Notes: generated by a model from the sequence alone, not told the origin. A stretch of 64,000 bases of DNA from Agrococcus sp. ARC_14 (GCF_022436485.1 NZ_JAKUDO010000001.1:1984001-2048000), one strand, 5' to 3'; counted from the first letter of the stretch, positions 1-8,560 are shown. Made by a program: numbers and translations.

Positions 1-1
1 C

Positions 2-160
2 CGCCTGTCGCAACATGACCTCGTCGACGCAGGGTTGGCTGCGTACATCGAAGGAGCCCCGGGCGACTTCGACTGGGATGGGGACGAGCGTCGACTCGAG
101 CTTGCGTTCCCCGCGATGCGCCGAAACAGTCCACCTCGGGGCTCTGCAAACCAGCGCTAG
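2..160 (+). CDS. 3' end of an unidentified gene, cut by the window edge
   Basis: Only the last 52 codons are present. They read as a plausible acidic tail (FDWDGDERRLELAF) followed by a basic end, in an open frame from the left edge to a TAG. That TAG lies inside the CTAG at which an IS5-type end begins, so the true C-terminus may have been lost and the present stop supplied by the insertion site. The family cannot be recognised from what remains. Confidence 0.45.
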   Translation, partial: RLSQHDLVDAGLAAYIEGAPGDFDWDGDERRLELAFPAMRRNSPPRGSANQR

Positions 161-430
161 GGCGTGTCTGACAATGCCTTGGTCCAGATCGTGATGGCGT
201 GGAGTACGGCGGCGGCGCGGTATGTGATGGCGAGTTTGTCGTAGCGGGTGGCGAGTCCGCGCCATTGCTTCAGCAGCGAGAAGCCGCGCTCGATGACGTT
301 GCGGCCGCGGTAGTCGTCGGCGTCGAACGCGGGCGGCCGACCGCCGCGTGAGCCACGCCGCTTGCGGTGGCCGACCTGGTCCGCCGGCTCCGGGATCACC
401 GCGGTGATGCCACGCCGTCGCAGCTGTCAA
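161..430 (-). pseudogene. IS5-family transposase, C-terminal fragment with one IS end
   Basis: The element begins with GGCGTGTCTGACAA directly after a CTAG target and carries, on the minus strand, the last third of a DDE transposase: RRRGITAVIPEP, then GGRPPAFDADDY, then the conserved RNVIERGFSLLKQWRGLATR block ending KALSDTP. The first two thirds are absent; homology stops where IS21-like terminal repeats begin. The same end sequence and CTAG target recur near 6381, where the complementary N-terminal part of an IS5 transposase is found. Confidence 0.85.
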
Positions 431-545
431 CGGTCAGTAGGAATTGCCCATTGGCGGCCAGCAGAACTGCCCGCTGGTGGCCATGAGAACTGCCCGTACG
501 CGGCCAGGAGTTCTGCCCACCGGGTTGTGGTGGCCTTGGCCGCGT
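431..545. repeat. IS21-type terminal repeats
   Basis: Three spaced copies of a motif close to GGCCANNAGAACTGCCC (the third reads AGGAGTTCTGCCC) lie one after another. Multiple subterminal repeats are typical of IS21-family ends, and an istB remnant follows directly, so this is read as the istB-side end of a decayed IS21-type element. Confidence 0.65.
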
Positions 546-570
546 CGGGCTCGGCATCAGGTCATCGGTG

Positions 571-815
571 TCACCCCGTGCCGGCGAGCGCTTGCGCGAG
601 GCGGATGGAGTCGCCGCTGGTCTGCGCGCGTGGTGGAGGAGCCGGTCGACGGTCGCGGTGGCGAGGGTCTTGGGCATGAGCTCGTCGAAGCCGGCGGGGT
701 GGAGGTTCGAGGAGATCGCGATGGAGCGTTTCTCGTAGGCGGCGTCGACGAGCCGGTAGAGGCCCTCCGCGGCGACGTCGCCGACGCCCAGGAGCCCGAT
801 GTCGTCGACCTATCC
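571..815 (-). pseudogene. istB: istB (IS21 helper ATPase), C-terminal remnant, frameshifted
   Basis: Minus-strand translation gives the conserved C-terminal part of IstB: DIGLLGVGDVAAEGLYRLVD, then AYEKRSIAISSNLHPAGF, then DELMPKTLATATVDRLLHHA. The normal ending SGDSIRLAQALAGTG is present but in another frame, so a frameshift lies near 630-640. The N-terminal AAA+ core with Walker A is missing because homology ends abruptly near 815. It cannot work as a transposition helper. Confidence 0.8.
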
Positions 816-1025
816 AGACATCCACATAGATCGACGTATGCCGAGGCCGTGACGATGCCGAGGATCCCGTTCCTGATCGGGCCAGTTCGCTGCGATGGCA
901 GCGGTTGGACCAGCCTCCGCGAGCCCCGAACTCGGCATAGTCGCGGCGTGGGGAGGAGCCTCGTCGTGGGGGCACCGTGCTGGGCTTCCCCTCGTATCGT
1001 GGAGACATCGCTTTGAGGAGTTGCG

Positions 1026-1175
1026 ATGAACGGGAAGTATCAGAAGTTCGATGAGGACTTCAAGCAAGGCGCAGTGCGGGTGGTGACCGAGACCGGGAAG
1101 CCGATCGCGCAGGTGGCCAGGGATCTGGGTGTCAACGAGGGCACGCTGGGCAACTGGGTCGCGAAGTCATCTGTC
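1026..1175 (+). pseudogene. IS3-type OrfA, N-terminal fragment
   Basis: ATG with an upstream GAGGAG ribosome site begins MNGKYQKFDEDFKQGAVRVV, then a helix-turn-helix typical of HTH_Tnp_1/OrfA (PIAQVARDLGVNEGTLGNWV). Similarity stops after VAKS; the frame then runs into unrelated DNA. The roughly 200 bases upstream look like the non-coding leader of the same element; I see no gene in them. Confidence 0.75.
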
Positions 1176-1362
1176 GCGCTGAACCCCGGTACGTGGGGCG
1201 ATCCACCGCTGCCGCAGACCTCGCAGGCTTCGCCGCGCTGCGTGCGAGCATCGACTCGGCGAGGCTCAGGCGACTGACGTGGGCGCTCGGGTGCTGATCA
1301 CCGCGATCGGCGCGGTTCCCGTGACCTTCCTCGTCACCGTCGCGGTCGCCATCTCTCCCTAG
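1176..1362 (+). pseudogene. possible remnant of a membrane protein C-terminus
   Basis: After the OrfA fragment breaks off, one frame reads ADLAGFAALRASIDSARLRR and another, after a likely one-base slip near 1290, reads VLITAIGAVPVTFLVTVAVAI before a TAG that overlaps the end of the ATPase gene on the opposite strand. A hydrophobic helix closing a protein fits a degraded membrane-protein tail, but no family is recognised. Confidence 0.25.
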
Positions 1363-2141
1363 GTTGCGATCCGCGCGGCAGCCGAGCCCGGCCGCGCGGC
1401 CTCCGACAGCAGCCGATGCAGCCGGTCCTCGAGCCCAGGCACCCGCAGATCGCGCACGAAGCCGTCATCGCGGGGGATGTCGCGGGTCACCGCGATCTCG
1501 CCGGCGATGCGCCCGGGCGCGCCCAGCACGAGCACGCGATCGGCGACCCTGATCGCCTCGCGGATGTCGTGCGTGATGAGCAGGATGCTCCACCGGTGCT
1601 CCGCCCAGATGCCCAGCAGCCAGCGCTGCAGCTCGTCGCGGGTGATCGCGTCGAGCGCTCCGAACGGCTCGTCGAGCAGCAGCACCGGCCGCCCCTGCAC
1701 GACGGTGCGCAAGAAGGAGACGCGCTGACGCATCCCTCCGGAGAGCTGCCGGGGATAGAGGCGCTCGGTCCCTTCCAGCCCGAAGGGCGCCAGCAGCTCG
1801 GATGCCTTCGCTCGAGCCTCGCCTCGCGAGAGCCCTGCGACCTCGAGACCGATCCCGGCATTGTCGAGGATGCGTCGCCACGGCAGGAGCACGTCGCGCT
1901 GCGGCATGAAGGCGAAGGGCCGAGAGCGGCCGTCGATCTGGGCGCCGTCGTAGCGGATCTCGCCCGCGTCGGCCTGCTGCGCGCCGGTCAGCAGCGACAG
2001 CAGCGTCGACTTGCCGCTGCCGCTCGGTCCCACGAGCGCGACGATCTCGCCCGCACCGACCTTGAGCGAGACGTCGTCGAGCACGAGCTTCTCGCCGAAC
2101 GACTTCCGCAAGGCTTGGATCTCGAGCTCACCGCCGTTCAT
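1359..2141 (-). CDS. ABC transporter ATP-binding protein (probable thiamine-precursor import)
   Basis: A 260-residue nucleotide-binding subunit of the SsuB/TauB/ThiZ type. Walker A GPSGSGKST is at residues 38-46, followed by a Q-loop (FMPQRDVLLPW), the signature LSGGMRQR, Walker B LLLDEPFGALD and the H-loop (ITHDI). Its start overlaps the stop of the permease gene by four bases (ATGA), so it is the third gene of a binding protein-permease-ATPase operon behind a TPP riboswitch. It would power uptake of a pyrimidine (HMP/FAMP-like) thiamine precursor; the substrate is inferred from the riboswitch and the binding protein. Confidence 0.9.
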   Translation of the reverse strand: MNGGELEIQALRKSFGEKLVLDDVSLKVGAGEIVALVGPSGSGKSTLLSLLTGAQQADAGEIRYDGAQIDGRSRPFAFMPQRDVLLPWRRILDNAGIGLEVAGLSRGEARAKASELLAPFGLEGTERLYPRQLSGGMRQRVSFLRTVVQGRPVLLLDEPFGALDAITRDELQRWLLGIWAEHRWSILLITHDIREAIRVADRVLVLGAPGRIAGEIAVTRDIPRDDGFVRDLRVPGLEDRLHRLLSEAARPGSAAARIAT

Positions 2142-2944
2142 CGTTCCGCCCCCTGCTCGATGCGATACCAGGGCACGAGCATCCGCTCGAGCAGGATGGC
2201 GAAGCCGTACAGGACCAAGGTCAGCAGGGAGCTGACGACGACGGCGGAGAGCACCAGGTCGGTGCGGAAGACGTTTTTCGCCGACTGCATGAAGACACCG
2301 AGGCCTGCCACCGCACCCGCATACTCCGCGAAGATCGCCCCGACGACCGCGTAGGTGATCGAGATGCGCAGGGAGGAGAAGAACGACGGGGCGCTGGACG
2401 GCAGCCGGATCATCCGGAAGACGGTCACGCGCGACGCCCCCATCGACCGCAGGAGGTGTTCGGCGTCGGGCTCGGCCGAGCCGAAGCCGCGCATGAATCC
2501 GACGACCATCGGGAAGAAGGTCACGAAGGCGACCAGCAGCACCTTCGGCAGCATGCCGAACCCGAACCACAGCACCACGAGCGGCGCGAGGGCGATCATC
2601 GGCAGGGTCTGGCTGACGACAACCAGCGGCAGCACGGCGCGTCGCAGCGGCGGTGAGAAGTCGAGCAGCGTCGCGGTGACGAAGGCGACCGTCACTGACA
2701 GGCTGAAGCCCAGGAGCGTCGCGGTCAGGGTGGGCATGGCGTGCCGCAGCAGCGCTTCGTGCTCGGCCACCCCGACCCGAGCGATGCGCGCCGGGGATGG
2801 CAGCATCTCGGCCGGTACGAGCCCCGCCACCGACACAGCGTGCCACAGGCCCAGCAGCACCAGCACCGCGACGAGCGGCGGGACGACCGCGACGACGGCG
2901 CCTCGGGCCGCAGACGCCGCGCCAGCAGCCGCGCTCGCGCTCAC
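2138..2944 (-). CDS. ABC transporter permease (probable thiamine-precursor import)
   Basis: A 268-residue inner-membrane permease of the BPD_transp_1 family with about six hydrophobic helices. The EAA coupling loop is seen as EHLLRSMGASRVTVFRMIRL. The family serves taurine, alkanesulfonate and HMP importers. It overlaps both neighbours by four bases, which implies translational coupling. The TPP riboswitch ahead of the first gene suggests a ThiX-type role rather than sulfonate uptake. Confidence 0.9.
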   Translation of the reverse strand: MSASAAAGAASAARGAVVAVVPPLVAVLVLLGLWHAVSVAGLVPAEMLPSPARIARVGVAEHEALLRHAMPTLTATLLGFSLSVTVAFVTATLLDFSPPLRRAVLPLVVVSQTLPMIALAPLVVLWFGFGMLPKVLLVAFVTFFPMVVGFMRGFGSAEPDAEHLLRSMGASRVTVFRMIRLPSSAPSFFSSLRISITYAVVGAIFAEYAGAVAGLGVFMQSAKNVFRTDLVLSAVVVSSLLTLVLYGFAILLERMLVPWYRIEQGAER

Positions 2945-4008
2945 GGCAGCAGGTCGTCGGTGTAGTACGCCGACCAGTCGGGCACCTCGGTGACGGTCTC
3001 GCCCGCAGCATCGCCGAGGAAGCCTCCGTCGACCAGGAAGGCACCGAACTCATCCCATGCCTGTGGATCGGCCTCGCCGATCGCGCGCCCCTCGATCGTG
3101 AAGTAGCCGTCGGTCGCCATCAGCCGCGCGCTCGTGCGCACCAGCTCCTCGGCGTTGCCGAGGGTGTCGGGGTTCGCCTCGATCAGGATGTCGGCTGCCG
3201 CATCGGGGTCTTCGGTCGCATAGGCGTAGCCGCGCTGCACCGCCTGCACGAAGGCCGCAGCCTCCTCGGGGTGCTCCGCGAGGTAGGCGTCGCTCGAGAT
3301 GATCCCCGTGGACTGCTGCTGGGGCACGCCGTAGTCCTGGTAGCGGAAGGCGCGGTACGGGTCGCCGTCGAGCTCGGTCTGGATGCCCTCCCAGGTGGCG
3401 ACCGAGAGGGTGAAGTCGATCCGCCCCTGACTGAGCGCCTCGTACGCGCCGGTGTCGAGCACGACCTCGTCGAACTCACCCTCGCCTCCATCGCCGACGA
3501 TCGTCGCCTCCGCCAGCGCCGAGTACAGCGGGGCGCCGAAGCCACCGAAGACGAGCCCGTCGAGGTCGGCGGGCCGCTCGACGTCGTCGCGATCACCGAG
3601 CACGACGAGCCGGCCGGTGTCGGTCTGCGTGATCCGGAAGACCGAGACGACGTCGAGCCCGGCGGTGCGCGCCGTCTGCACGTTCGCCTGGCCCCCGATG
3701 CCGAAGTCGGCCTCGCCGGCGGAGACGAGCTGCGGCGACGAGGCCGAGCCGTAGGGGAGGATCTGGACGTCGAGCCCTGCCTCCTCGAAGTAGCCCAACG
3801 CATCCGCCACATAGACGCCGATGTGGTTCGTGTTCGGCGCCCAGTCGAGCGCGAACGTGACGGGGGAGAGCGCCTCGTCCCCCTCGGATGACGCCGGTTC
3901 AGACGGTGCGGGCGACGCGCATCCCGTGAGCATCACGGCGGATGCGACAGCGGCGATGAGCGTGGAGGTCGCGGCCCTGCGGGCGCGGTCGGTGACGTGA
4001 CGACGCAT
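2941..4008 (-). CDS. NMT1/THI5-like substrate-binding lipoprotein
   Basis: The 355-residue protein starts with a lipoprotein signal (VMLTGC, lipid-modified Cys at residue 30). The mature part opens with VTFALDWAPNTNHIGVYVA, the hallmark of the NMT1/THI5-like family, followed by EAGLDVQILPYGSASSPQLV and GEADFGIGG. Such proteins (ThiY type) capture formyl-aminopyrimidine or HMP outside the membrane. It is the first gene after the TPP riboswitch, with an AAAGGG ribosome site about 10 bases upstream of the ATG. ThiY is a likely equivalent, but the ligand cannot be read from sequence alone. Confidence 0.9.
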   Translation of the reverse strand: MRRHVTDRARRAATSTLIAAVASAVMLTGCASPAPSEPASSEGDEALSPVTFALDWAPNTNHIGVYVADALGYFEEAGLDVQILPYGSASSPQLVSAGEADFGIGGQANVQTARTAGLDVVSVFRITQTDTGRLVVLGDRDDVERPADLDGLVFGGFGAPLYSALAEATIVGDGGEGEFDEVVLDTGAYEALSQGRIDFTLSVATWEGIQTELDGDPYRAFRYQDYGVPQQQSTGIISSDAYLAEHPEEAAAFVQAVQRGYAYATEDPDAAADILIEANPDTLGNAEELVRTSARLMATDGYFTIEGRAIGEADPQAWDEFGAFLVDGGFLGDAAGETVTEVPDWSAYYTDDLLP

Positions 4009-4049
4009 GGTGTGTGCCCTTTCGAATGGGGTCGGGGCACGGGTTGGAA

Positions 4050-4145
4050 GAGCTGCCTCCCTGCGCTGGCATGACCCAGATCAGGTTCGACGGTCGAAGG
4101 TTGGGGGCCTTCCTCTCAGCCCGGCCTACCGGACTCCCGTGTGAC
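4050..4145 (-). promoter_or_regulatory. TPP riboswitch (thi-box)
   Basis: On the minus strand the hallmarks occur in order: ACACGGGAGTCCGGTAGGCC, GGCTGAGAGGAAG, CTGATCTGGGTCATGCCAGC and GCAGGGA. These match the conserved pyrimidine- and pyrophosphate-sensor strands of the TPP aptamer. It ends about 40 bases before the start of the binding-protein gene and close to its ribosome site, which suits translational control. It should shut down the importer when thiamine pyrophosphate is plentiful. Confidence 0.95.
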
Positions 4146-4235
4146 GCCATGCTATCGGAACGACTGCCTTCCGCGCTCGCGGCGAGACGGATGCCCCGCG
4201 CCCGCGGCAAGTGGCCCGCGGCTATCGTTGTGGGC

Positions 4236-4880
4236 GTGACCATGCCGACGGATCAGACCACGACAGCCCCGATGACTCCGCAGCAGTACGGCGTGGGGGC
4301 ACGCTTCACGCTCTCGGTCTACAGCTCCGACTACGTCTCGATCATCCTCGGCGCCCTGGGCGAAGCGGATGCGACCGGTCTCACGGTCGAGACGAACGAC
4401 ATCTCGACCTTCCTCGGCGGTGCCGAGGCGGATGTGCTCCGATACCTGCGCGACGTCGTCGCGGCTGCGGCACGCACCGGCGCGCACATCTCGGTGAGCA
4501 TCCTGCTCTCGCGCGGCTGCCCCGGCGAGCTCGAGTGCGAGCTGCCCGCCGGCGTCGGCGCTCTCGCCGCCGAGCCGATCTCGCTCCGGGCGACCGGCAT
4601 CCGCGCCCGCGCGCACTGGTCGCTGTACCCGCTGCTCGACGGCGCGGCCGGCGGCGATCGAGCACGCGATCACATGACGCCGATCTACGACGTGATCGAG
4701 CGTGCGAAGCAGGATGGCCTCTACTCCGGCTCTGACCACTACGCTACGAGGCTCGACGGCGACCTCGCCGCCGTGCTCGAGACGGCGGCAAACGCCTGGA
4801 TCGAGGTCGGTCGCACGGTGCAGCACGTCGCCACCCACCTCACCGTCTCGCTGAACAGCCCGACGCCCATCCCCGCGTGA
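4236..4880 (+). CDS. YkoF-like thiamine/HMP-binding protein
   Basis: About 212-214 residues; either GTG (4236) or the ATG two codons later may be the start. The sequence QQYGVGARFTLSVYSSDYVS, then AEADVLRYLRDVVAAAARTG and HISVSILLSRGCPGE matches the YkoF family, whose Bacillus member binds thiamine/HMP and is encoded beside a TPP-controlled transporter. No signal peptide or membrane helix is seen, so it should be cytosolic. It is read away from the importer operon, starting about 90 bases beyond the riboswitch, and its stop overlaps the next start (GTGA). Confidence 0.85.
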   Translation: MTMPTDQTTTAPMTPQQYGVGARFTLSVYSSDYVSIILGALGEADATGLTVETNDISTFLGGAEADVLRYLRDVVAAAARTGAHISVSILLSRGCPGELECELPAGVGALAAEPISLRATGIRARAHWSLYPLLDGAAGGDRARDHMTPIYDVIERAKQDGLYSGSDHYATRLDGDLAAVLETAANAWIEVGRTVQHVATHLTVSLNSPTPIPA

Positions 4881-6214
4881 GCCGCATGAGCGAGCGCCGC
4901 ATGCACTTCGTGGGCATGGTGAACCCGCCCACGAGCCAGTACGCCGAGAACTGGCGCCACCCGCTCGGCCGGGGCGACTGGCTGCGGAGCGGCTTCTACG
5001 CCGATCTCGGCCGCACCCTCGAGCGGGGCCTGTTCGACATGGTCTTCTTCGCGGATGCGCTGGCGGTGCCCGAGGATCGTGAGGGCGGCTTCGGCATCAC
5101 CCTGGAGACCGGCGGCAAGGGCAGCATCTACCTCGACCCCGTCGCGACCATCTCGCTCGTCGCCGGCGTGACCTCCCGCATCGGGCTGGGAGCGACGGTG
5201 TCTACGAGCTTCGTGCCCGCCTACGCGATCGCGCGGCAGCTGCTGACCGTCGACCACCTCTCCGGTGGGCGAGCGGCATGGAACATCGTCACCTCGACCA
5301 CGGACGCCGAGGCGCGCAACATGGGGCGGAGCGCCATCGCTGACCCAGCATCCCGCTACGACCACGCCGACCGGGTGGTCGAGACAGTGCGAGAACTCTG
5401 GCATTCCTGGGAGCCGGATGCGCTCGTGCTCGATCACGACGGCCGTCGCTTCGCCGATCCTGCCGGTGTGCACCGCATTGCGGAGCGGCCGGGGGAGCCG
5501 CTCTCGCGCGGGCCCCTCACCCTGCCGCAAAGCCCGCAGGGGCATCCCGTGCTCATGCAGGCGGGCTCGTCGCCGCGCGGCCTCGCCTTCGCCGCCCGGT
5601 GGGCGGAGGTCGTCTTCGCGATCGGCGACACCGAGGAGGGGATGCGCGAGCTGCGCCGGGAGCTGCGCGACCGCGCCCGCATCGACCACGGCCGCGACCC
5701 CGACGAGATCCTCGTGCTGCAAGGCGTGCAGCCGGTCGTGGGCTGGACGGACGTCGACGCAGAGGCGAAGCTCGCGGGCCTGCGGGCCCAGATCGACCTG
5801 CCGGACGCGCTCACGAAGCTCGCCCGGCTGCTGCACGCCGACGCCTCGCAGCTGCGCTCGGACGCGCCGGCGCTCGAGCTCCTCGCCGCCCACCGCGGCG
5901 CCACCGGCAGCGTCGGCTTCGAGGAGATGCTCGCGTCGGTGAGCGCCAGGCGCCGCTTCTCGGTCGCCGACCTGGCGATCGAGCAGTCGCTCAACCAGCT
6001 GCATCCGCAGGTCGTCGGCTCGCCCACGACGGTCGCCGACGACCTGGAGCACCTGTTCCGCAGCGAAGCCGCCGACGGCTTCATCGTCATGCCCGCGCTG
6101 TACCACTCCTCCTTCGAGGACTTCGTCTCGGGCGTGATCCCCGAGCTGCAGCGTCGTGGCCTATTCCGCTCCCGCTACGCGGGCTGGACGCTGCGCGAGC
6201 ACCTGCGCGACTGA
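4877..6214 (+). CDS. NtaA/DszA-family FMN-dependent monooxygenase
   Basis: A 445-residue luciferase-like monooxygenase of the nitrilotriacetate-monooxygenase A class. It opens with RRMHFVGMVNPPTSQYAENWRHP; family features include GLFDMVFFAD, the segment VDHLSGGRAAWNIVTSTTDAE and ARNMGRS. The class uses FMNH2 and O2 to oxidise C-N or C-S bonds in small molecules. Its GTG overlaps the stop of the YkoF-like gene (an ATG three codons in is an alternative), so the two are co-translated. That context suggests oxidation of a thiamine-related compound, which is an inference. Confidence 0.88.
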   Translation: MSRMSERRMHFVGMVNPPTSQYAENWRHPLGRGDWLRSGFYADLGRTLERGLFDMVFFADALAVPEDREGGFGITLETGGKGSIYLDPVATISLVAGVTSRIGLGATVSTSFVPAYAIARQLLTVDHLSGGRAAWNIVTSTTDAEARNMGRSAIADPASRYDHADRVVETVRELWHSWEPDALVLDHDGRRFADPAGVHRIAERPGEPLSRGPLTLPQSPQGHPVLMQAGSSPRGLAFAARWAEVVFAIGDTEEGMRELRRELRDRARIDHGRDPDEILVLQGVQPVVGWTDVDAEAKLAGLRAQIDLPDALTKLARLLHADASQLRSDAPALELLAAHRGATGSVGFEEMLASVSARRRFSVADLAIEQSLNQLHPQVVGSPTTVADDLEHLFRSEAADGFIVMPALYHSSFEDFVSGVIPELQRRGLFRSRYAGWTLREHLRD

Positions 6215-6251
6215 TCGCCTGATCGCCTGACCGGCATGGTCAGGCTGCCTG

Positions 6252-6376
6252 TCACCGCTCCGGGAGCACCCGCTCGAGGAAGGGCGAAGAAGGCGCATGC
6301 ATTCGTCGAACTGCGACTCGAGCAGCCAGTGACCCACGTCGAGTAGGTGCAGCTCGGCATCGAGCAGGTCGCGCTA
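6252..6376 (-). pseudogene. alpha/beta-hydrolase, C-terminal stub
   Basis: Minus-strand translation gives RDLLDAELHLLDVGHWLLES, then QFDECMRLLRPFLERVLPER and a stop. This is the typical last 40 residues of an alpha/beta-hydrolase, including the catalytic-His region (VGHW). Everything upstream has been removed at the CTAG where an IS5-type end begins, so the gene is inactive. Confidence 0.7.
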
Positions 6377-6380
6377 CTAG

Positions 6381-6780
6381 GGCGTGTCTGACAACCGTTG
6401 AGCGCCGCTGGCTGGAGTCTGGTGGAATGTCGCGGTTTCAGTTGCTGTCGGATGCTCAGTGGTCGTTGATCGAGGAGGCGCTGCCTCGTCGGACGGGCCG
6501 GGCGGGGCGGCCGTTCGCTGATGCGCGGACGATGGTCGAGGCGATCATCTACCGCTACCGGTGTGGGATCGCGTGGCGCGACCTGCCCGGGGTGTTCGGG
6601 CCGTGGCAGACGGTCTGGACCTGGCATCGACGGCTCACCGCCGAGGGCACCTGGGACCTGGTGCTGCAGCGGCTGCTCGCGGACGCAGACGCGCGGGGAC
6701 TGATCGACTGGTCCGTGTCGGTCGACTCGACCATCGCTCGCGCGCACCAGCACGCCACGAACCTCACCCGCCCCGCAAGT
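6381..6780 (+). pseudogene. IS5-family transposase, N-terminal fragment with one IS end
   Basis: Immediately after a CTAG the sequence GGCGTGTCTGACAA starts an IS end; 33 bases further the reading frame MSRFQLLSDAQWSLIEEALP begins, with DUF4096-type features (EAIIYRYRCGIAWRDLPGVF, WTWHRR) and the first catalytic Asp in WSVSVDSTIARAHQHATN. Similarity ends there; the middle and C-terminal parts are missing. The missing last third of an equivalent transposase lies at 161-430 in inverted orientation, next to the same IS end. Confidence 0.85.
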
Positions 6781-6873
6781 GTCTGAGGCAGGCGACGTAA
6801 TGGACTGGCCCGCTGTGCCCAGGGGCCCGTCAGCCGCGCTCCATGATGCTCGTGTTCTGAACTATCGGGCAGC

Positions 6874-6912
6874 AGCTCACGACCTATGTTGATATCCCCG
6901 ATATCCAGTCGA
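6874..6912 (+). repeat. island repeat A (GATATC-core element end)
   Basis: First of five same-orientation copies. It reads AGCTCACGACCTATG then TTGATATCCCCGATATCCAG then TC, an imperfect dyad of two GATATC arms three bases apart. Resemblance to the other copies continues 50 or more bases to the right (GATACCGAAGCTC...) but not to the left; a GCTGACCGGGCGTTTTCC motif follows about 70 bases on, as after copies C and D. The rest of the roughly 310 bases between the IS5 fragment and merA holds no gene that I can see. Confidence 0.75.
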
Positions 6913-7098
6913 GTTGATACCGAAGCTCCGGCCCCGCTCTCCCTGAGGCCCAAGTCAGCAAACAAATCCCACCAAAACCTGCTGACCGGGCGTTTTCCGT
7001 GCGTGGTGGACTCTTAACGAGCGCCCACCGCTCATAGGTGATGCAGACAATGCACCAACCCGGCGTCCTGCGGCCCGGCCGGTGCGGCCCGGGTCGGG

Positions 7099-8490
7099 TC
7101 AGGCACAGCAGGAGGTGGGTAGTTCGTTGCGGAACAGCCCGGCGGCGATCCGCAGGCTCTCGGCCATGGTCAAGTAGGGAGCCCAGGTGTCGGCGAGGTC
7201 GTCGACGGTCATCTCGGCCTTGATCGCGTAAGTGGCGGCGAGCATGATCTCGCCCGCTCCGTCGGCGACCGCGTGGACGCCTAGGACCTTGCCGGTGCTG
7301 GCGTCGGCGACCAGTTTCAGCGCGCCGCGAGTGTCGCGGTTCACCAGTGCTCTCGGCACGTCCTCCAAAGCCAAAGTTCGGCAGGCACACGGGTGGCCTT
7401 GCTCAAGCGCTTCTTTCTCAGTGAGCCCTGCCGAGGCCAACTGTGGGCGGGTGAACATCACCGCCGGCAGGCCGGTGTAGTCCACCGTCTCACGCTTTGT
7501 CCCACCGTCGGCGAGTGCGTTGACGGCGGCGACCCGTCCAGAGGCGGCGGCGACGTACACGTACTGCGGAGTGCCCGCAACGTCGCCCGCTGCATACACC
7601 CGCGGGTTGGACGTGGCCTGGTGTTCGTCGATCACGACGAAGCCCCGGGCGTCGGTGTCGACGCCAGCTGCCGCGAGATTCAACGTGATGGTGTCGGAGT
7701 GCCTGCCGGTCGCCACCAACAGTCGCTCCGCAGTCACCTGGTTCCCAGACGCGGTGATCACTCTGACGCCGCCTTCCTCGGCGGTCTCGACGCCGGTCGC
7801 GTGTTCGGCGATCACGGCGATACCGTCATCGGCGAACACACCGGCCATGACCTCGCGCAACTCCGGCTCTGCGCGCGGCGCCAGGCGCCCGATCACAGTC
7901 ACGCGAGCGCCGAGGTGCGCGAACAGCTGGGCCTGCTCCATCCCGACATAGCCGCCACCGATGATCACCAGCGACTCGGGCACCTCGGTCAGTTCCATCG
8001 CAGTCGTCGACGTCAAGTACTCCACGTCCTCGATCCCGTCGATGCCGCGCACCGTGGGCTGCGAACCGGTCGCGATCACGTAGGACCGTGCCCGCAGCGG
8101 CTTCCCGTCGACCTCCACCGTGTCCTTGTCGGCGAATCGAGCCTCACCTGAGATCAGCGGGAACCCCCACGCTTCAGCGACCTCGGTGTACTTGTGCTGC
8201 TTGAGTCGGTCGATCAACTCAGCTTTCTGCGCCACCAGGGCGTCCAGGTCCACGCCGTCCGCGGAGGTGGGAACGCCGTCGAACGGGTTGGTTAGCGCAC
8301 TGTGCCGGGTCCCGGCAGCGGCCAGCAGGGTCTTGGACGGAATACAGCCGACGTTGACACAGGTCCCGCCCAGAGCGCCGCGCTCGATCAGTACGACCTC
8401 GGCGCCCGCCTTGCGGGCCGCGATACCTGCTGCCATCGCGGCCCCTCCCGACCCGATGACGGCCAGGTCAACGTCGTACTCCGCGCTCAT
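7099..8490 (-). CDS. merA: mercuric reductase
   Basis: A 463-residue FAD-dependent disulfide oxidoreductase that reduces Hg(II) to volatile Hg(0) with NADPH in the cytoplasm. The FAD-binding glycine motif (VIGSGGAAMAAG) is at the N-terminus, the redox-active CVNVGC at residues 44-49, and the C-terminal metal-handing Cys pair (CC, residues 461-462) separates MerA from lipoamide dehydrogenase. There is no N-terminal heavy-metal-associated domain, as in many short actinobacterial MerA. A strong GGAGGAGAT site precedes the ATG. It is divergent from merR across a dyad operator. Confidence 0.95.
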   Translation of the reverse strand: MSAEYDVDLAVIGSGGAAMAAGIAARKAGAEVVLIERGALGGTCVNVGCIPSKTLLAAAGTRHSALTNPFDGVPTSADGVDLDALVAQKAELIDRLKQHKYTEVAEAWGFPLISGEARFADKDTVEVDGKPLRARSYVIATGSQPTVRGIDGIEDVEYLTSTTAMELTEVPESLVIIGGGYVGMEQAQLFAHLGARVTVIGRLAPRAEPELREVMAGVFADDGIAVIAEHATGVETAEEGGVRVITASGNQVTAERLLVATGRHSDTITLNLAAAGVDTDARGFVVIDEHQATSNPRVYAAGDVAGTPQYVYVAAASGRVAAVNALADGGTKRETVDYTGLPAVMFTRPQLASAGLTEKEALEQGHPCACRTLALEDVPRALVNRDTRGALKLVADASTGKVLGVHAVADGAGEIMLAATYAIKAEMTVDDLADTWAPYLTMAESLRIAAGLFRNELPTSCCA

Positions 8491-8536
8491 CTCGATCTCC
8501 TCCGGTTTGGTATTCGCCCATCCATCACCCACCATG

Positions 8537-8560
8537 GACCTTCCAGTGCAGTAGAAGGTC
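8537..8560. promoter_or_regulatory. MerR-type operator between merA and merR
   Basis: A perfect 7-base dyad, GACCTTC and GAAGGTC, is separated by ten bases in the merA-merR intergenic space. MerR-family regulators bind such dyads placed between overlong-spaced promoter elements. The position allows control of both divergent genes. Confidence 0.7.

Noticed and set aside
362..1016. Plus-strand open frames of 105 and 190 codons across the IS remnants
   Set aside because: They are antisense to recognisable istB and IS5 transposase remnants and have the arginine/proline-rich composition typical of shadows in high-GC DNA.
4739..6106. A 455-codon minus-strand frame
   Set aside because: It is the antisense shadow of the NtaA-family monooxygenase, which has all family motifs.
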